Shown: positions 43,477-52,791, counted from the stretch's first letter. The stretch is DNA of 64,000 bases from Bacillus crepusculi (GCF_014764715.1 NZ_JACXXE010000003.1:186001-250000); one strand, 5' to 3'. Notes: a model not told the origin generated them from the letters alone. Translations and numbers: made by a program.

Positions 43477-44119
43477 ACGATGTACTTAGGAACACCGTCA
43501 TATGAGCCACTGTTTCCTTAATTTGATCTGTGTCCGGAAGCAAATGAAGAGGAGGCGGCAATAGGGCCAGTACCCGGATGCCTTTGTCTTTAAATTCTCG
43601 TGCTAACCCTTTTGTCATCGCATTCAGCATACTATTCGAGGTCGCATGTGACATCCCGCCATCACCTGTTATACTACCTGAGGACGATATATTAATGATG
43701 CAGCCTTGCTTATGGTCAATCATGTGCCATACGGCGGCTTGACTTGAAAGAAAAGCTGTGTTGACGGTCGCTTCCACTTCATCCACCCATCTATCAGGGC
43801 TGACGCCGGTAAGCTCTGTGCCCGCTTTTTGCTCTGCTTGGTTGACCAAAATATCAAGCTTACCGCATGTATCGATCACTCGCCTCATCATATTCGTAGC
43901 ATCACGCGGTGTCTTAAGTGGATTCATGATAATACTTGCTTTTCCGCCCATTTTTTGAATGTCTTCCCGAATGGTTTTAGCCTTTGATTCATCATGAAAC
44001 GTGTGTATAAAAACATGTGCACCTGCCCGGGCTAAAGCCAGGCAGATGGCTTCTCCAAATCCATCTGTGCTACCTGTCACAAGTGCCGCTTTCTGATGAA
44101 GCTGGACGTGCACATGCAT
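43418..44119 (-). CDS. Short-chain dehydrogenase homologue lacking the catalytic Tyr and Lys
   Basis: 233 residues. The cofactor loop is intact (VTGSTDGFGEAICLALARAG) and the Ser region is present (INISSSGSITG). The YxxxK pair, however, reads HATSN (Tyr to His, Lys to Asn), and the usual NNAG is NQAEQ. It therefore looks like a non-catalytic SDR, perhaps a subunit partner of the active SDR encoded right after it. SD GGAGGAG. It lies 25 bp after the E3 gene in the same operon. Confidence 0.82.
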   Translation of the reverse strand: MHVHVQLHQKAALVTGSTDGFGEAICLALARAGAHVFIHTFHDESKAKTIREDIQKMGGKASIIMNPLKTPRDATNMMRRVIDTCGKLDILVNQAEQKAGTELTGVSPDRWVDEVEATVNTAFLSSQAAVWHMIDHKQGCIINISSSGSITGDGGMSHATSNSMLNAMTKGLAREFKDKGIRVLALLPPPLHLLPDTDQIKETVAHMTVFLSTSYGAFTDGAAIMLDGGESAG

Positions 44120-44144
44120 CTCCTCCCTATCCCTTGTTTGGCAT

Positions 44145-45527
44145 TTATTTTCTCAGCTTACTCACGATATGAAGGGCTGCTTCGTAAAAGCCTTCTGAGA
44201 TGGTTGGATGCGGATGAATCATTTTCGCCATCTCTTCTGCTGTTCCTTCTAAATACATAAATGAGGAAGCTTCGGAAATCATCTCTGTGACGTGCGGACC
44301 AACCATTGTGGCGCCGATCACTTCACCATATGCAGTATCGTACACCAATTTAATAAAGCCCGTTTGAACACCTGCCGCTAATGCTTTTCCGCTTGCCGCT
44401 AAATCAAATCGTTCTGCCCGCACGTTAAGCCCTTTGGCTTTTGCCTCTTTCTCTGTAAGACCGACACTTGCCACCTCTGGTAATGTATAAATACATCTCG
44501 GCATGATATCAGCATTCATTTTTTCAGGTACGCCGCATATATTGCTGACCGCAACGGCTGCCTCTGCCATCGCCGCATGAGCCAGCTGATAGCCGCCGGC
44601 GACATCGCCCACTGCATATACACCTTCAGCACTTGTCTGCATCTGGTCGTTCACTTTGATAAATGGGCCATCCAGCTTGAGATCAAGCTTACTTACAGCT
44701 GATACATTCGGTCTTCTCCCTACACATACAAGCAGTCTTTCAGCTGTAAAAATGTGAGTCTCCCCTTTATCATCTGTTGCATGAACCGCTTTAACTCCTT
44801 CGCTTTCGGTCACCTCTGTCACAGTAGTTTTCTTTGCGATATGGATGCCCTTTTTCTTCAATTCTCTTTCTAGTAGCTTAGATGCTTCTTCATCCTCTTG
44901 CGGAATAATGGACGGAGCCGCTTCAATAATCGTGACTTTGGATTGAAGACTCTGGAAAATACAAGCCAGCTCAAGCCCAATGACACCTCCGCCAATAATA
45001 ACGACAGAAGCAGGAATATCTGGGATATCAAAGATCGTATCACTTGTATCAAATTGAGTCTCTTGAAGCCCCGGTATTGGCGGAATGGCTGGTGAAGATC
45101 CGGTCGCAATAATAAGCTCTTTCGTTTCAATCGATTCTGATCCGTCTTGTTTTTCAATCTCAATCCGGTGCCTTGTAACAGCTGTGCCTCTGCCGTTATA
45201 TACATCAATCTTTCCTTGTTTTAATAAAAAGGCGATTCCGCCTCTGAGCTTTTCAATCACGTCATCTTTTCGTTTTCTCATTTTATCGAAGGAAAGGATC
45301 ATGTCACCTGTTTCGATTCCCCAGCTTTTCGCCTTCTCAATTGATTCAATGACTTCTGCATGTTTGAGCAGTGTCTTTGAGGGGATACAGCCTCGATTTA
45401 AACACGTACCGCCCAGAAAATCCTCTTCAATTAAAGCAACCTTTCGTCCTCGCTCCGCTGCTTGAAGGGCAGTAGTATACCCGCCAGGCCCTCCACCAAT
45501 GACTGTCAGATCATACGTTTTCGTCAT
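44145..45527 (-). CDS. Dihydrolipoamide dehydrogenase (E3) of a 2-oxoacid/acetoin-type complex
   Basis: 460 residues, class I pyridine nucleotide-disulfide oxidoreductase. FAD motif TVIGGGPGGYTTALQAAERG, redox disulfide GGTCLNRGCIPSK, NAD motif VVIIGGGVIGLELA, and the C-terminal His-Glu pair in HPHPTISEGFYEA. It reoxidises the lipoyl groups of the E2 encoded just upstream. ATG 45527 has AGGAG 9 nt away, better than 45536. Confidence 0.93.
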   Translation of the reverse strand: MTKTYDLTVIGGGPGGYTTALQAAERGRKVALIEEDFLGGTCLNRGCIPSKTLLKHAEVIESIEKAKSWGIETGDMILSFDKMRKRKDDVIEKLRGGIAFLLKQGKIDVYNGRGTAVTRHRIEIEKQDGSESIETKELIIATGSSPAIPPIPGLQETQFDTSDTIFDIPDIPASVVIIGGGVIGLELACIFQSLQSKVTIIEAAPSIIPQEDEEASKLLERELKKKGIHIAKKTTVTEVTESEGVKAVHATDDKGETHIFTAERLLVCVGRRPNVSAVSKLDLKLDGPFIKVNDQMQTSAEGVYAVGDVAGGYQLAHAAMAEAAVAVSNICGVPEKMNADIMPRCIYTLPEVASVGLTEKEAKAKGLNVRAERFDLAASGKALAAGVQTGFIKLVYDTAYGEVIGATMVGPHVTEMISEASSFMYLEGTAEEMAKMIHPHPTISEGFYEAALHIVSKLRK

Positions 45528-45539
45528 CCAATTCATCTC

Positions 45540-46865
45540 CTACATTAGCAATTCAAATGGTTGTTCAAGTACTTTTTTGAGATCTGTTAAAAAGGCAGCC
45601 GCTGGTGCACCATCTACGACTCGGTGATCAAACGATAAACTAACACCCATCATTGGCCGCACCTGAATTTCTCCATCTATCACTACAGGTTTTTCTTGAA
45701 TGCGCCCAACACCTAAGATGGCCACTTCTGGCTGATTAATGATCGGACTAAAGGTATCAATGGCATACATGCCTAAGTTACTAATGGTAAATGTCGACCC
45801 TTTCAACTGATCTGGGAGCAGTTTTTGATCACGTGCGTTTCGGCCAATTTCTTTTGCCTCTTTTGTCAGCTGTTTTAAGCCTTTTTGATTCGCATGAGAA
45901 ATGACTGGAACCATTAAGCCGTCTTTCACTGCAACAGCGAGACCAATGTGCACATCCTCATGGAAGTGGAGCTCATTTTGTTCAAACGTCATATTGATCT
46001 GCGGATGGCGCGTCAGGACATTGCTGACCGCATGAATGATGAGCTCTGTGAACGACAATCTGTACCCTGTCTCTTTTTCAATCGCCGGCAGTAGCTGTTT
46101 GCGCACTTCTTTTGCTTTGGTCATATCGATTTCACTTGTTAATGTGACGTGCGGTGCTGTAAAGGCACTTTGTGACATGCGATCTGCGATCACTTTTCTC
46201 ATGCCAGCTAGTTTTTGTGTTTTCACCGGCGAAGCCTCTGCTGCTCGTACAGCTGCTGCTTGTACGTCACTCTTCATGATTTTCCCGTGTGCGCCAGATC
46301 CAGAAACTGCTGCTAAATCAATTCCTTCACGCGCAGCGACTTTTTCTGCAAGCGGGGACACACGCTGATCCTTCTCACCCGTTTGAACGACTGCTTCGAC
46401 ATCCCGCTTTTGAACTCTGCCTTTTGGTCCTGTGCCAGATACCTCGTGAATCGGTACATGATGATCCTTTGCCGTTTTTCTCGCTGCGGGGGTGGCACGT
46501 ACTTTTTCATCAGACGTTTTTGGGGCTTCGGTAGAACCGGATGAAGCAGTGTCTGATGAAGACGATTCACCGCTGCCAGGGGAATCTTCATCTGCTTGTG
46601 CAGGCGGCTCGCTTGGCACCTGTTCATTCGCCTCTCCGATATAGCCAATGACAGCATTGACAGGAATTTGATCATCAGCTTCATAATATTTTTTTAGAAA
46701 AATACCATCATCATAGGCTTCCACTTCGATATTGATCTTGTCTGTCATAATTTCAAAAAGAGGTTCACCGATTTCAACCGAATCTCCTTCTTCTTTAAAC
46801 CATTGAAGCAAGGTACCGATCTCCATCGTACTACTTAGCTTCGGCATAAATATCTCTTTTGGCAT
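45540..46865 (-). CDS. Lipoyl-dependent acyltransferase (E2) of a 2-oxoacid/acetoin-type complex
   Basis: 441 residues. One N-terminal lipoyl domain with the lipoylated Lys in IMTDKINIEVEA, a Ser/Pro/Ala-rich linker (about 85-120), and two peripheral-subunit-binding segments (ATPAARKTAKDHHVPIHEV and VSPLAEKVAAREGIDLAAVS). The C-terminal catalytic domain has the active-site HRVVDGAPAAAF. It transfers the acyl group from E1 to CoA. Same operon as E1 and E3. Confidence 0.93.
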   Translation of the reverse strand: MPKEIFMPKLSSTMEIGTLLQWFKEEGDSVEIGEPLFEIMTDKINIEVEAYDDGIFLKKYYEADDQIPVNAVIGYIGEANEQVPSEPPAQADEDSPGSGESSSSDTASSGSTEAPKTSDEKVRATPAARKTAKDHHVPIHEVSGTGPKGRVQKRDVEAVVQTGEKDQRVSPLAEKVAAREGIDLAAVSGSGAHGKIMKSDVQAAAVRAAEASPVKTQKLAGMRKVIADRMSQSAFTAPHVTLTSEIDMTKAKEVRKQLLPAIEKETGYRLSFTELIIHAVSNVLTRHPQINMTFEQNELHFHEDVHIGLAVAVKDGLMVPVISHANQKGLKQLTKEAKEIGRNARDQKLLPDQLKGSTFTISNLGMYAIDTFSPIINQPEVAILGVGRIQEKPVVIDGEIQVRPMMGVSLSFDHRVVDGAPAAAFLTDLKKVLEQPFELLM

Positions 46866-46882
46866 GATCTTCTCCCCTTTAT

Positions 46883-47878
46883 TTAAGAGCGCACAAGCTC
46901 TTTTGCTGCTTCAATAATATCTGGCACTTGTGGAATGACCGCTTTTTCCAGCGTCGGGTTATATGGAATTGGTACCGCAAGACCGCCAAGTCGTTTAATC
47001 GGAGCATCTAAGTAGTCAAAGGCTTCACTTTCCGCTATCATACTCGCAATCTCTCCGCCATAGCCGCCTCGTTTCACCGCTTCATGAACAACGATACATT
47101 TACCCGTTTTCTTCACAGATTCGATAATGGTTTCTTCATCTAAAGGTACAAGTGTTCTTGGATCAATGATTTCGACATCGATTCCCTCTGCTTCTAATTC
47201 CTTCGCCGCTTCTAACGCTTTGTGCACCATAATGGCTGTTGCGACAATCGTGACATCCTTTCCGCTTCTCTTCACATCCGCTTTCCCTAAAGGAATCGAA
47301 TACTGCTCCTCTGGCACTTCGCTGATTGTTTTATATAAAAGCTTATGTTCATAGAAAATGACAGGATTGTCATCATCCATAGCCGCTTTTAAAAGTCCCT
47401 TTGCATCATACGCTGTGGAAGGCTGAACCACCTTTAGTCCCGGAATATGAGCCATCCACGCTTCTAAGCTTTGTGAGTGCTGCGCCGCTGCACCGGTTCC
47501 CGACCCTGCTGGTGTTCTCACAACAAGCGGCACCTTTCCTTTTCCGCCAAACATGTAGCGTGTTTTGGCTGCTTGGTTCACAAGCTGATCCATCGCGATT
47601 GTAATAAAGTCAGAGAATTGAAGCTCTAAAATCGGACGCATACCTGTCAAAGCAGCTCCGACTGCGCCCCCTGCGATGGCAGCCTCTGAGATCGGTGTAT
47701 TGCGAACGCGCTCTGGACCGAATTCTTCGATCATACCGCGCGTGACCCCAAAAGCGCCTCCATATACACCGATATCCTCACCTAAAATAAAGACATCTTG
47801 GTTTTCTCTCATTTCCTGACTCATAGCCTCTCGAACGGCTTCTAAATACGAAATCTCTCTCACTGTTGTTTTTGTCAC
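46883..47878 (-). CDS. Thiamine-diphosphate-dependent dehydrogenase E1 beta (AcoB-like)
   Basis: 331 residues. E1 beta signature [19 protein letters not shown], then [20 protein letters not shown] and [17 protein letters not shown] with the catalytic His. The C-terminal transketolase domain includes [14 protein letters not shown]. The sequence looks closer to acetoin dehydrogenase beta subunits than to pyruvate dehydrogenase, which is a judgement from memory. GTG start with GGAGGGG. Confidence 0.9.
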   Translation of the reverse strand: MTKTTVREISYLEAVREAMSQEMRENQDVFILGEDIGVYGGAFGVTRGMIEEFGPERVRNTPISEAAIAGGAVGAALTGMRPILELQFSDFITIAMDQLVNQAAKTRYMFGGKGKVPLVVRTPAGSGTGAAAQHSQSLEAWMAHIPGLKVVQPSTAYDAKGLLKAAMDDDNPVIFYEHKLLYKTISEVPEEQYSIPLGKADVKRSGKDVTIVATAIMVHKALEAAKELEAEGIDVEIIDPRTLVPLDEETIIESVKKTGKCIVVHEAVKRGGYGGEIASMIAESEAFDYLDAPIKRLGGLAVPIPYNPTLEKAVIPQVPDIIEAAKELVRS

Positions 47879-47894
47879 GTGATTCCCCTCCTAA

Positions 47895-48878
47895 TTAGGC
47901 GTATACATCCTCTAATAGTGTGTCAATTGACGGTTCTTTACTATTTTTAGCAAATTCAACAGATGCCTCGATCTCCTGCTTTGCTTCTTCTTGTAAGCTT
48001 GCGGCCTGCTCTTCTGTCAAAACATTTAGTTCAATTAAGAGAGACTTAAAGCGTTTGATTCCGTCTTTTTGTCTCCACTCTGTTTCTTCTTCACGTGTAC
48101 GGTATTTTTTCGCATCACTCTTAGAATGCCCCTTCCAGCGATACGTTTTCATTTCAATGAGTGATGGACCTTTTCCAGCTCTTGCACGGCTGACCGCTTC
48201 ATCTACTGTGTTCATAATCTCAACCATATCATTTCCATCGATAGTTTCCCCTGGCATTCCGTAGCTCTTTGCTCTTGTTGAGATGTCTTCAATGTTGATC
48301 ATTTCTTTCACAGGACCAGACATGCCGTATTGGTTATTTTCGCAAATAAACACAACAGGTAAATCCCAAATGGAAGCAAGGTTTAATGCCTCATGGAAGC
48401 TGCCTTCATTTGTTGCACCATCTCCGAAGAAACAAAGGACAACAAAGCCTTCCTGCTTCATTTTAGATGTGAGCGCTGCGCCAGTTGCAAGCGGGATACC
48501 GCCGCCAACGATTCCATTTGCTCCAAGATTCCCTTTTTCTAAATCGGCAATATGCATCGAGCCGCCTTTTCCTTTACAATAGCCGGTTTCACGTCCAAAC
48601 AGCTCAGCCATCATTTTATTGACCTCTGCACCTTTTGCAATACAATGACCATGTCCACGGTGTGTGCTGACGATCTTATCCTCATCCTTTAACACGGCAA
48701 TTGATCCAACAGCTGACGCTTCCTGTCCAACACATAAATGAGTCGTTCCATGAATGAGCCCTTTTGCAAAGAATTGGTCGACCTTTTCATCAAAATATCT
48801 CACTAACCACATTTGTTTATATAAATCTGCTAATTTCTCATGACTAATCTGTTCAGGCAAAGTGATTTGTTTTTGCAT
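47895..48878 (-). CDS. Thiamine-diphosphate-dependent dehydrogenase E1 alpha (AcoA-like)
   Basis: 327 residues. ThDP motif GDGATNEGSFHEALNLASIW...NN (GDG-x-NN), phosphorylation-loop region YRWKGHSKSDAKKYR, and HLCVGQEASAVGSIA. With E1 beta it forms the decarboxylating or C-C-cleaving component. First gene of the E1/E2/E3/SDR operon, with its own TTGACT/TATGAT promoter. In acetoin dehydrogenases the reaction is acetoin + CoA + NAD+ to acetyl-CoA + acetaldehyde; the substrate here is unproven. Confidence 0.9.
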   Translation of the reverse strand: MQKQITLPEQISHEKLADLYKQMWLVRYFDEKVDQFFAKGLIHGTTHLCVGQEASAVGSIAVLKDEDKIVSTHRGHGHCIAKGAEVNKMMAELFGRETGYCKGKGGSMHIADLEKGNLGANGIVGGGIPLATGAALTSKMKQEGFVVLCFFGDGATNEGSFHEALNLASIWDLPVVFICENNQYGMSGPVKEMINIEDISTRAKSYGMPGETIDGNDMVEIMNTVDEAVSRARAGKGPSLIEMKTYRWKGHSKSDAKKYRTREEETEWRQKDGIKRFKSLLIELNVLTEEQAASLQEEAKQEIEASVEFAKNSKEPSIDTLLEDVYA

Positions 48879-48908
48879 TTTTTCTCTCCCCTTTACATTT
48901 GTTCTTAT

Positions 48909-48954
48909 ATGTTACATTTGTAATCATCATACGTTTAAGTGTCACCGAAGTCAA
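48909..48954 (-). promoter_or_regulatory. Promoter and operator of the E1/E2/E3/SDR operon
   Basis: TTGACT (48954-48949), 17 bp, TATGAT (48931-48926). One base after the -10 comes ATTACAAATGTAACAT on the minus strand (48924-48909), which on the plus strand reads ATGTTACATTTGTAAT. A second TTACATTTGTT half-copy lies at 48893-48903. The promoter in front of the PTS operon has the same layout. Confidence 0.75.
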
Positions 48955-48993
48955 GCATTCCTCCTTCATTTTTAAGCGTTTTCATCTTTTATC

Positions 48994-49045
48994 AGAAAAA
49001 AAGAGAAAGGCAAAGCCCTTTTCCAAAGAACTTCTCTTTCTCTTT
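48994..49045 (-). terminator. Terminator after the alcohol dehydrogenase gene
   Basis: AAGAGAAAG / CTTTCTCTT arms with a long loop, followed by TTTTTTT on the minus strand. Confidence 0.65.
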
Positions 49046-49060
49046 CAATCTTCTGCATTC

Positions 49061-50092
49061 TCATTCATCTGGATACATCATGATTTTGACGCTCTCACCT
49101 TCAGGATGCCTTGCACATTCTATCGCCTGAAGCAGCTGACTTAACGGGTAACGATGTGTCACCATTTTTTCTGTATGAACGACCTTCGCCTTTAAAAGCT
49201 CCAGCGCTTCACGATAATGATAAGGATGTGAGGAATAGGCTCCCACTACTTTCACTTCATCATGGAAAAATCGTTCTGCTGGAATGGAGACATCTCCTTT
49301 CGGAAAATGAGCAAACACCAAAATCGTCCCGCCTCTCGCTACAGCTTGAAACGCCTCTTTTAAAAGCGCACTGCTCCCAACAGAAATAATGACGAGGTCT
49401 GCTCCCTTTCCATTCGTTTCTTTCATCACCCGGTTTTCCACTGGCTCAGATGCTGGGTGAAAAGCAATATCTGCACCTAAATTCCTCGCTTGGAGCAGCC
49501 GGTTTTCATTCACATCCGTTATCATCACTTTCCCAGCCAAATAATATTGGGCGAGCTGTAATTGAATACAGCCAATTTGTCCCGCTCCAAGAATCAGCAC
49601 AGAATCTCCTGGATGTACAGGTGCTCGTTCGAATCCGTGCAAGCAGCAGGCGACTGGCTCAACCATCGCCCCTTGCTCATATGAGACGCCATGCGGAAGC
49701 TTCCCCATTGTGTGTTTGACATGCAAAGCAGGTACACGGATATACTCTGAAAACCCGCCCGGCTCTACATTCGTGGCTGTAAACTGCGGACACATTGTAT
49801 AAAATCCCCTTTGACAAAAGTCACAGGTGAAGCAAGGTACATGGTGCGCGACATAGACCCTGTCTCCCGTTTTGACTTTTGTCACGTGCTTGCCGGTTTC
49901 CACAATATCACCAGCGATTTCATGTCCTAGCACCGTTCCAGGAGGCACTGTCTCATGTGTTGCTTTGTAAATATCCGTCCCGCATAAGCCGCAGGCACGC
50001 ATTCTTAATAGAACTTCATCTTCACCAATTGCAGGCCGGTTCCTCTCCTCATATCGAATGTCCTCTGAAGAATAAAAGACAGCTGATTTCAT
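49061..50092 (-). CDS. Zinc-dependent alcohol (polyol) dehydrogenase
   Basis: 343 residues, MDR superfamily. Catalytic zinc ligands Cys in RACGLCGTDIYK and His in GHEIAGDIVE; structural zinc cysteines in CFTCDFCQRGFYTMC; NAD motif ILGAGQIGCIQLQLA. It resembles sorbitol/threonine-type dehydrogenases. It overlaps the upstream membrane-protein gene (ATGA) and so belongs to the PTS operon. The likely role is oxidation of the phosphorylated polyol delivered by the PTS. Confidence 0.88.
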   Translation of the reverse strand: MKSAVFYSSEDIRYEERNRPAIGEDEVLLRMRACGLCGTDIYKATHETVPPGTVLGHEIAGDIVETGKHVTKVKTGDRVYVAHHVPCFTCDFCQRGFYTMCPQFTATNVEPGGFSEYIRVPALHVKHTMGKLPHGVSYEQGAMVEPVACCLHGFERAPVHPGDSVLILGAGQIGCIQLQLAQYYLAGKVMITDVNENRLLQARNLGADIAFHPASEPVENRVMKETNGKGADLVIISVGSSALLKEAFQAVARGGTILVFAHFPKGDVSIPAERFFHDEVKVVGAYSSHPYHYREALELLKAKVVHTEKMVTHRYPLSQLLQAIECARHPEGESVKIMMYPDE

Positions 50093-50535
50093 ATCGCTGC
50101 ATCCTCCTTTTCATCACCCTTCGCAAAATCCTGTAACGTTTGAACAAGCTGCTTATACTCACTCATCTCACTTGATATCCAGTAACGTCCTCCGAATATG
50201 CGCGCTGGGCCCACCCTGACATATACTTTCCCAATATGAGGATATGGCTTTAAAAAAAGCTTCCCTTTAATATCAGAAACAGCATATGTGTGCCATCTGC
50301 CAAAAGCCCCTATCTTCAGCTTATCTTCACTTATGATGACGTTTGTCGGCTGGTTCAGACCCGTGATACTAGAAAGCATGAGGATAGGCAGCGTATAAAC
50401 TCCTAACACAGCTAACGGCTCAGGTCCTGCTGACATTAACGTATAAAGAGACCAAAGAAAAAATAGACAGATGAGCACGGCCGGAAGAAAAATAGAAAAC
50501 ACCGCAGACGTTCGGCTATAAGCATGATGCTGCAT
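50089..50535 (-). CDS. Membrane protein with possible PH-like domain, in the PTS operon
   Basis: 148 residues. Two hydrophobic helices near the N-terminus (VFSIFLPAVLICLFFLWSLY and GVYTLPILMLSSITGL) are followed by a beta-rich cytoplasmic part (NVIISEDKLKIGAFGRWHTY) reminiscent of bacterial PH domains. I do not recognise a named family. It sits between EIIB and the dehydrogenase with a strong SD (AAGGAGGAGG). It may support the transporter; this is a guess. Confidence 0.65.
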   Translation of the reverse strand: MQHHAYSRTSAVFSIFLPAVLICLFFLWSLYTLMSAGPEPLAVLGVYTLPILMLSSITGLNQPTNVIISEDKLKIGAFGRWHTYAVSDIKGKLFLKPYPHIGKVYVRVGPARIFGGRYWISSEMSEYKQLVQTLQDFAKGDEKEDAAI

Positions 50536-50598
50536 GAGACCTCCTCCTTTCAGATGACATGGAAGGAGCGACGAAGGCTCCTTCATGCAAGTGGTCAT

Positions 50599-50877
50599 TT
50601 ACTTAATATGATCTATGATTTTCTCAATATCATCTTCAATGCCAAATCCGGTTAAAAAGGATAATGTTTGGATCACAGGCGTTCCTTTTGTATCACTTAC
50701 TGGTGTTGTCGTCACAATTAAATCGGCGCCCTCTGCTTTTTGCGGGACTTCAGATGCCTTACATTGTTCAACGACGACATCGTATCCTTTTTCCTTTAAC
50801 GTCTCTTCTACTTTTTTTGCAACAACCGTAGATGTTGCAACCGCTGTTCCGCACGATACCAATATTTTCTTCGCCAT
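50599..50877 (-). CDS. PTS EIIB component, galactitol type
   Basis: 92 residues. The phospho-accepting Cys is in ILVSCGTAVATSTVVAKK, the P-loop of galactitol/lactose-type EIIB. Transfers phosphate from EIIA to the incoming sugar at EIIC. SD GGAGGG. Confidence 0.92.
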   Translation of the reverse strand: MAKKILVSCGTAVATSTVVAKKVEETLKEKGYDVVVEQCKASEVPQKAEGADLIVTTTPVSDTKGTPVIQTLSFLTGFGIEDDIEKIIDHIK

Positions 50878-50896
50878 AAAAATCCCTCCAGCTCAT

Positions 50897-52270
50897 TTAT
50901 TGATCTTTCTGATCTAAGCCCATTTCTTTCGCATACTGCCTTCTAATATCATTCCGTACCCAGTACCATAGAAGCGCGTAAGCCAGTGCACAAACAATCG
51001 CTGCAATAAAGTAAGGGTTGCTCGGATCAAGAAGTCTCACCATGATCCAAGGAATGACGTGGGAACCAAGGTCAATACCAGAAATCATGTTTGCCCCTTC
51101 TGGGAAATCAAAGCCGACTGCTTTCCCCATCGTTGTCGCAAGTGGTGCGAGATTCGTTGCGATAAAGAAGACAATCATTAATGTGAAAATACTGTTAATA
51201 AGACCACGTATAATATTTCCACGAGCGGCTGCTACTGCCCATACCACCGTAAATGGCAGAACCGATAAATCCGCAAATGGCAGCATGCCATTATAAGGAA
51301 GAACAACAGCGAGCAAAATCGTAATTGGCACCATCAAAAGAGCTACCGCCATATTCGCCGGATGACCGATCACAATCGCTGTATCTAAGCCAATATAGAC
51401 GTTTTTTCCTGGGAAACGCTTTTGAATATAAGAACGTGCGCCCTCAGAGATTGGAATCAGTCCTTCCATTAATAACGCAACCATTCTAGGCATTAACACA
51501 AGAACTGCTGCCATTTGAATACCAAGCGTCATGACGCCTTTCGCATCATACCCGCCAAGAAGACCAATAATGATACCAAGTATGAGACCCATCACAAGTG
51601 GTTCGCCAAAAATGCCAAAGCGTTTCTTCAATGTTTCTGGATCAGCATGAATTTTGTTTAAACCAGGGATCTTATCAATGATGCGGTTGGACGCATACAT
51701 AAGCGGCGCGAAGTTGACCGTTTCAGCATGAGCCATCGATACGCCTTTTAATCCGAAATGATGTTCAATTGTCGGCGCCGTCCAGTCGGCTAACTTAAGT
51801 GTGATGGCAGAAACGATCAAGCCAACAGCAAGAGCCAAGAACATATTATGATAAGCATAGTAAGTAACAGAGGCTGCGAAAATCAAATGCCAGAAATTCC
51901 AAATATCCACATTCAGTGTTTTCGTAAAATTAACGGACAATAAGATGACATTTAACAAAAGAACAAGAGGAATCATCAAAGGGGCAACAGGTGTACCAAA
52001 TGAAATGGCGGCTCCAATTGGCCAGCCGACATCTAAAATATCGAGCTTTAACCCAAGGGAATTGACCATGGCTTTTGCTGCTGGTCCAAGACCGCTGACA
52101 AGCAAATTAATGACAAGATTGACACCGACAAAGCCAATTCCGATCGTAATACCGGCTCGGAAGGATTTCTTAAAGCCTTGCCTTAAAATCATACCGAAAA
52201 GCGTCATAATAATCGGGAGCATAATAGTTGGTCCAAGGTCTAATATAAAATCGACGGCTTGCTTGATCAT
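50897..52270 (-). CDS. PTS EIIC component, galactitol type
   Basis: 457 residues, about ten or more TM helices. Family features include FILDLGPTIMLPIIMTLFGM, GFVGVNLVINLLVSGLGPAA and GLDTAIVIGHPANMAVALL. It is the membrane channel of a GatC-type PTS, which imports polyols such as galactitol or arabitol. Translated after EIIA; SD GGAGGTGGA. Confidence 0.93.
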   Translation of the reverse strand: MIKQAVDFILDLGPTIMLPIIMTLFGMILRQGFKKSFRAGITIGIGFVGVNLVINLLVSGLGPAAKAMVNSLGLKLDILDVGWPIGAAISFGTPVAPLMIPLVLLLNVILLSVNFTKTLNVDIWNFWHLIFAASVTYYAYHNMFLALAVGLIVSAITLKLADWTAPTIEHHFGLKGVSMAHAETVNFAPLMYASNRIIDKIPGLNKIHADPETLKKRFGIFGEPLVMGLILGIIIGLLGGYDAKGVMTLGIQMAAVLVLMPRMVALLMEGLIPISEGARSYIQKRFPGKNVYIGLDTAIVIGHPANMAVALLMVPITILLAVVLPYNGMLPFADLSVLPFTVVWAVAAARGNIIRGLINSIFTLMIVFFIATNLAPLATTMGKAVGFDFPEGANMISGIDLGSHVIPWIMVRLLDPSNPYFIAAIVCALAYALLWYWVRNDIRRQYAKEMGLDQKDQ

Positions 52271-52323
52271 ACATCCACCTCCTGATTTTTTCAGATGAAG
52301 CGCTTACATTCTTTCGTGAATGA

Positions 52324-52791
52324 CTATTGGTTTAATTCTTGTTGCAGGACATCAACAGCTTCTTCATACGATGTCATGTGAGATAGCCGATTCATCACCT
52401 CTTCTTTTCTAAAAAGCGTCATCAGCTTTTCTAACATCACAAGCTGCTTACTAGGTTCAGAGATTGCAAGGACGAACACAATTTTGGCTTGCACTGTCTC
52501 ATCAGGGCTACCCATCTTATGAAATATAACAGGCTCCTTTAATGTCGCTACACTGATCGCCGGTTTGTTTACATGTTCAGGATCTGTATGCGGAATTGCC
52601 ACTCCAAAGGTCGCAAGAGGCAGGCCCGTAGGATATGTTTTTTCTCTTTCAAGCACTGCTGGCAGAAAGCTCGATTTAATATACCCCCCAGCTTCTAACC
52701 GCTTTGCTAAATATGTGGTCACCTCCTCTCCCGAAGATGCTTCGTATTGCAGCTTGATCAGCTGTTCATCTAACTCAAACAAGTTGTTCAA
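52324..52791 (-). CDS. PTS EIIA component, fructose/galactitol type
   Basis: 155 residues, PTS_IIA type 2 domain. The phosphorylated His is in TFGVAIPHTDPEHV. A TTG start at 52791 is used because GAGG lies 7 nt upstream; the longer frame has no SD. First gene of the IIA-IIC-IIB-membrane protein-dehydrogenase unit. A cre-like sequence (TGTAAGCGCTTCA on the minus strand, about 52296-52308) lies between this gene and EIIC. Confidence 0.9.
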   Translation of the reverse strand: MNNLFELDEQLIKLQYEASSGEEVTTYLAKRLEAGGYIKSSFLPAVLEREKTYPTGLPLATFGVAIPHTDPEHVNKPAISVATLKEPVIFHKMGSPDETVQAKIVFVLAISEPSKQLVMLEKLMTLFRKEEVMNRLSHMTSYEEAVDVLQQELNQ

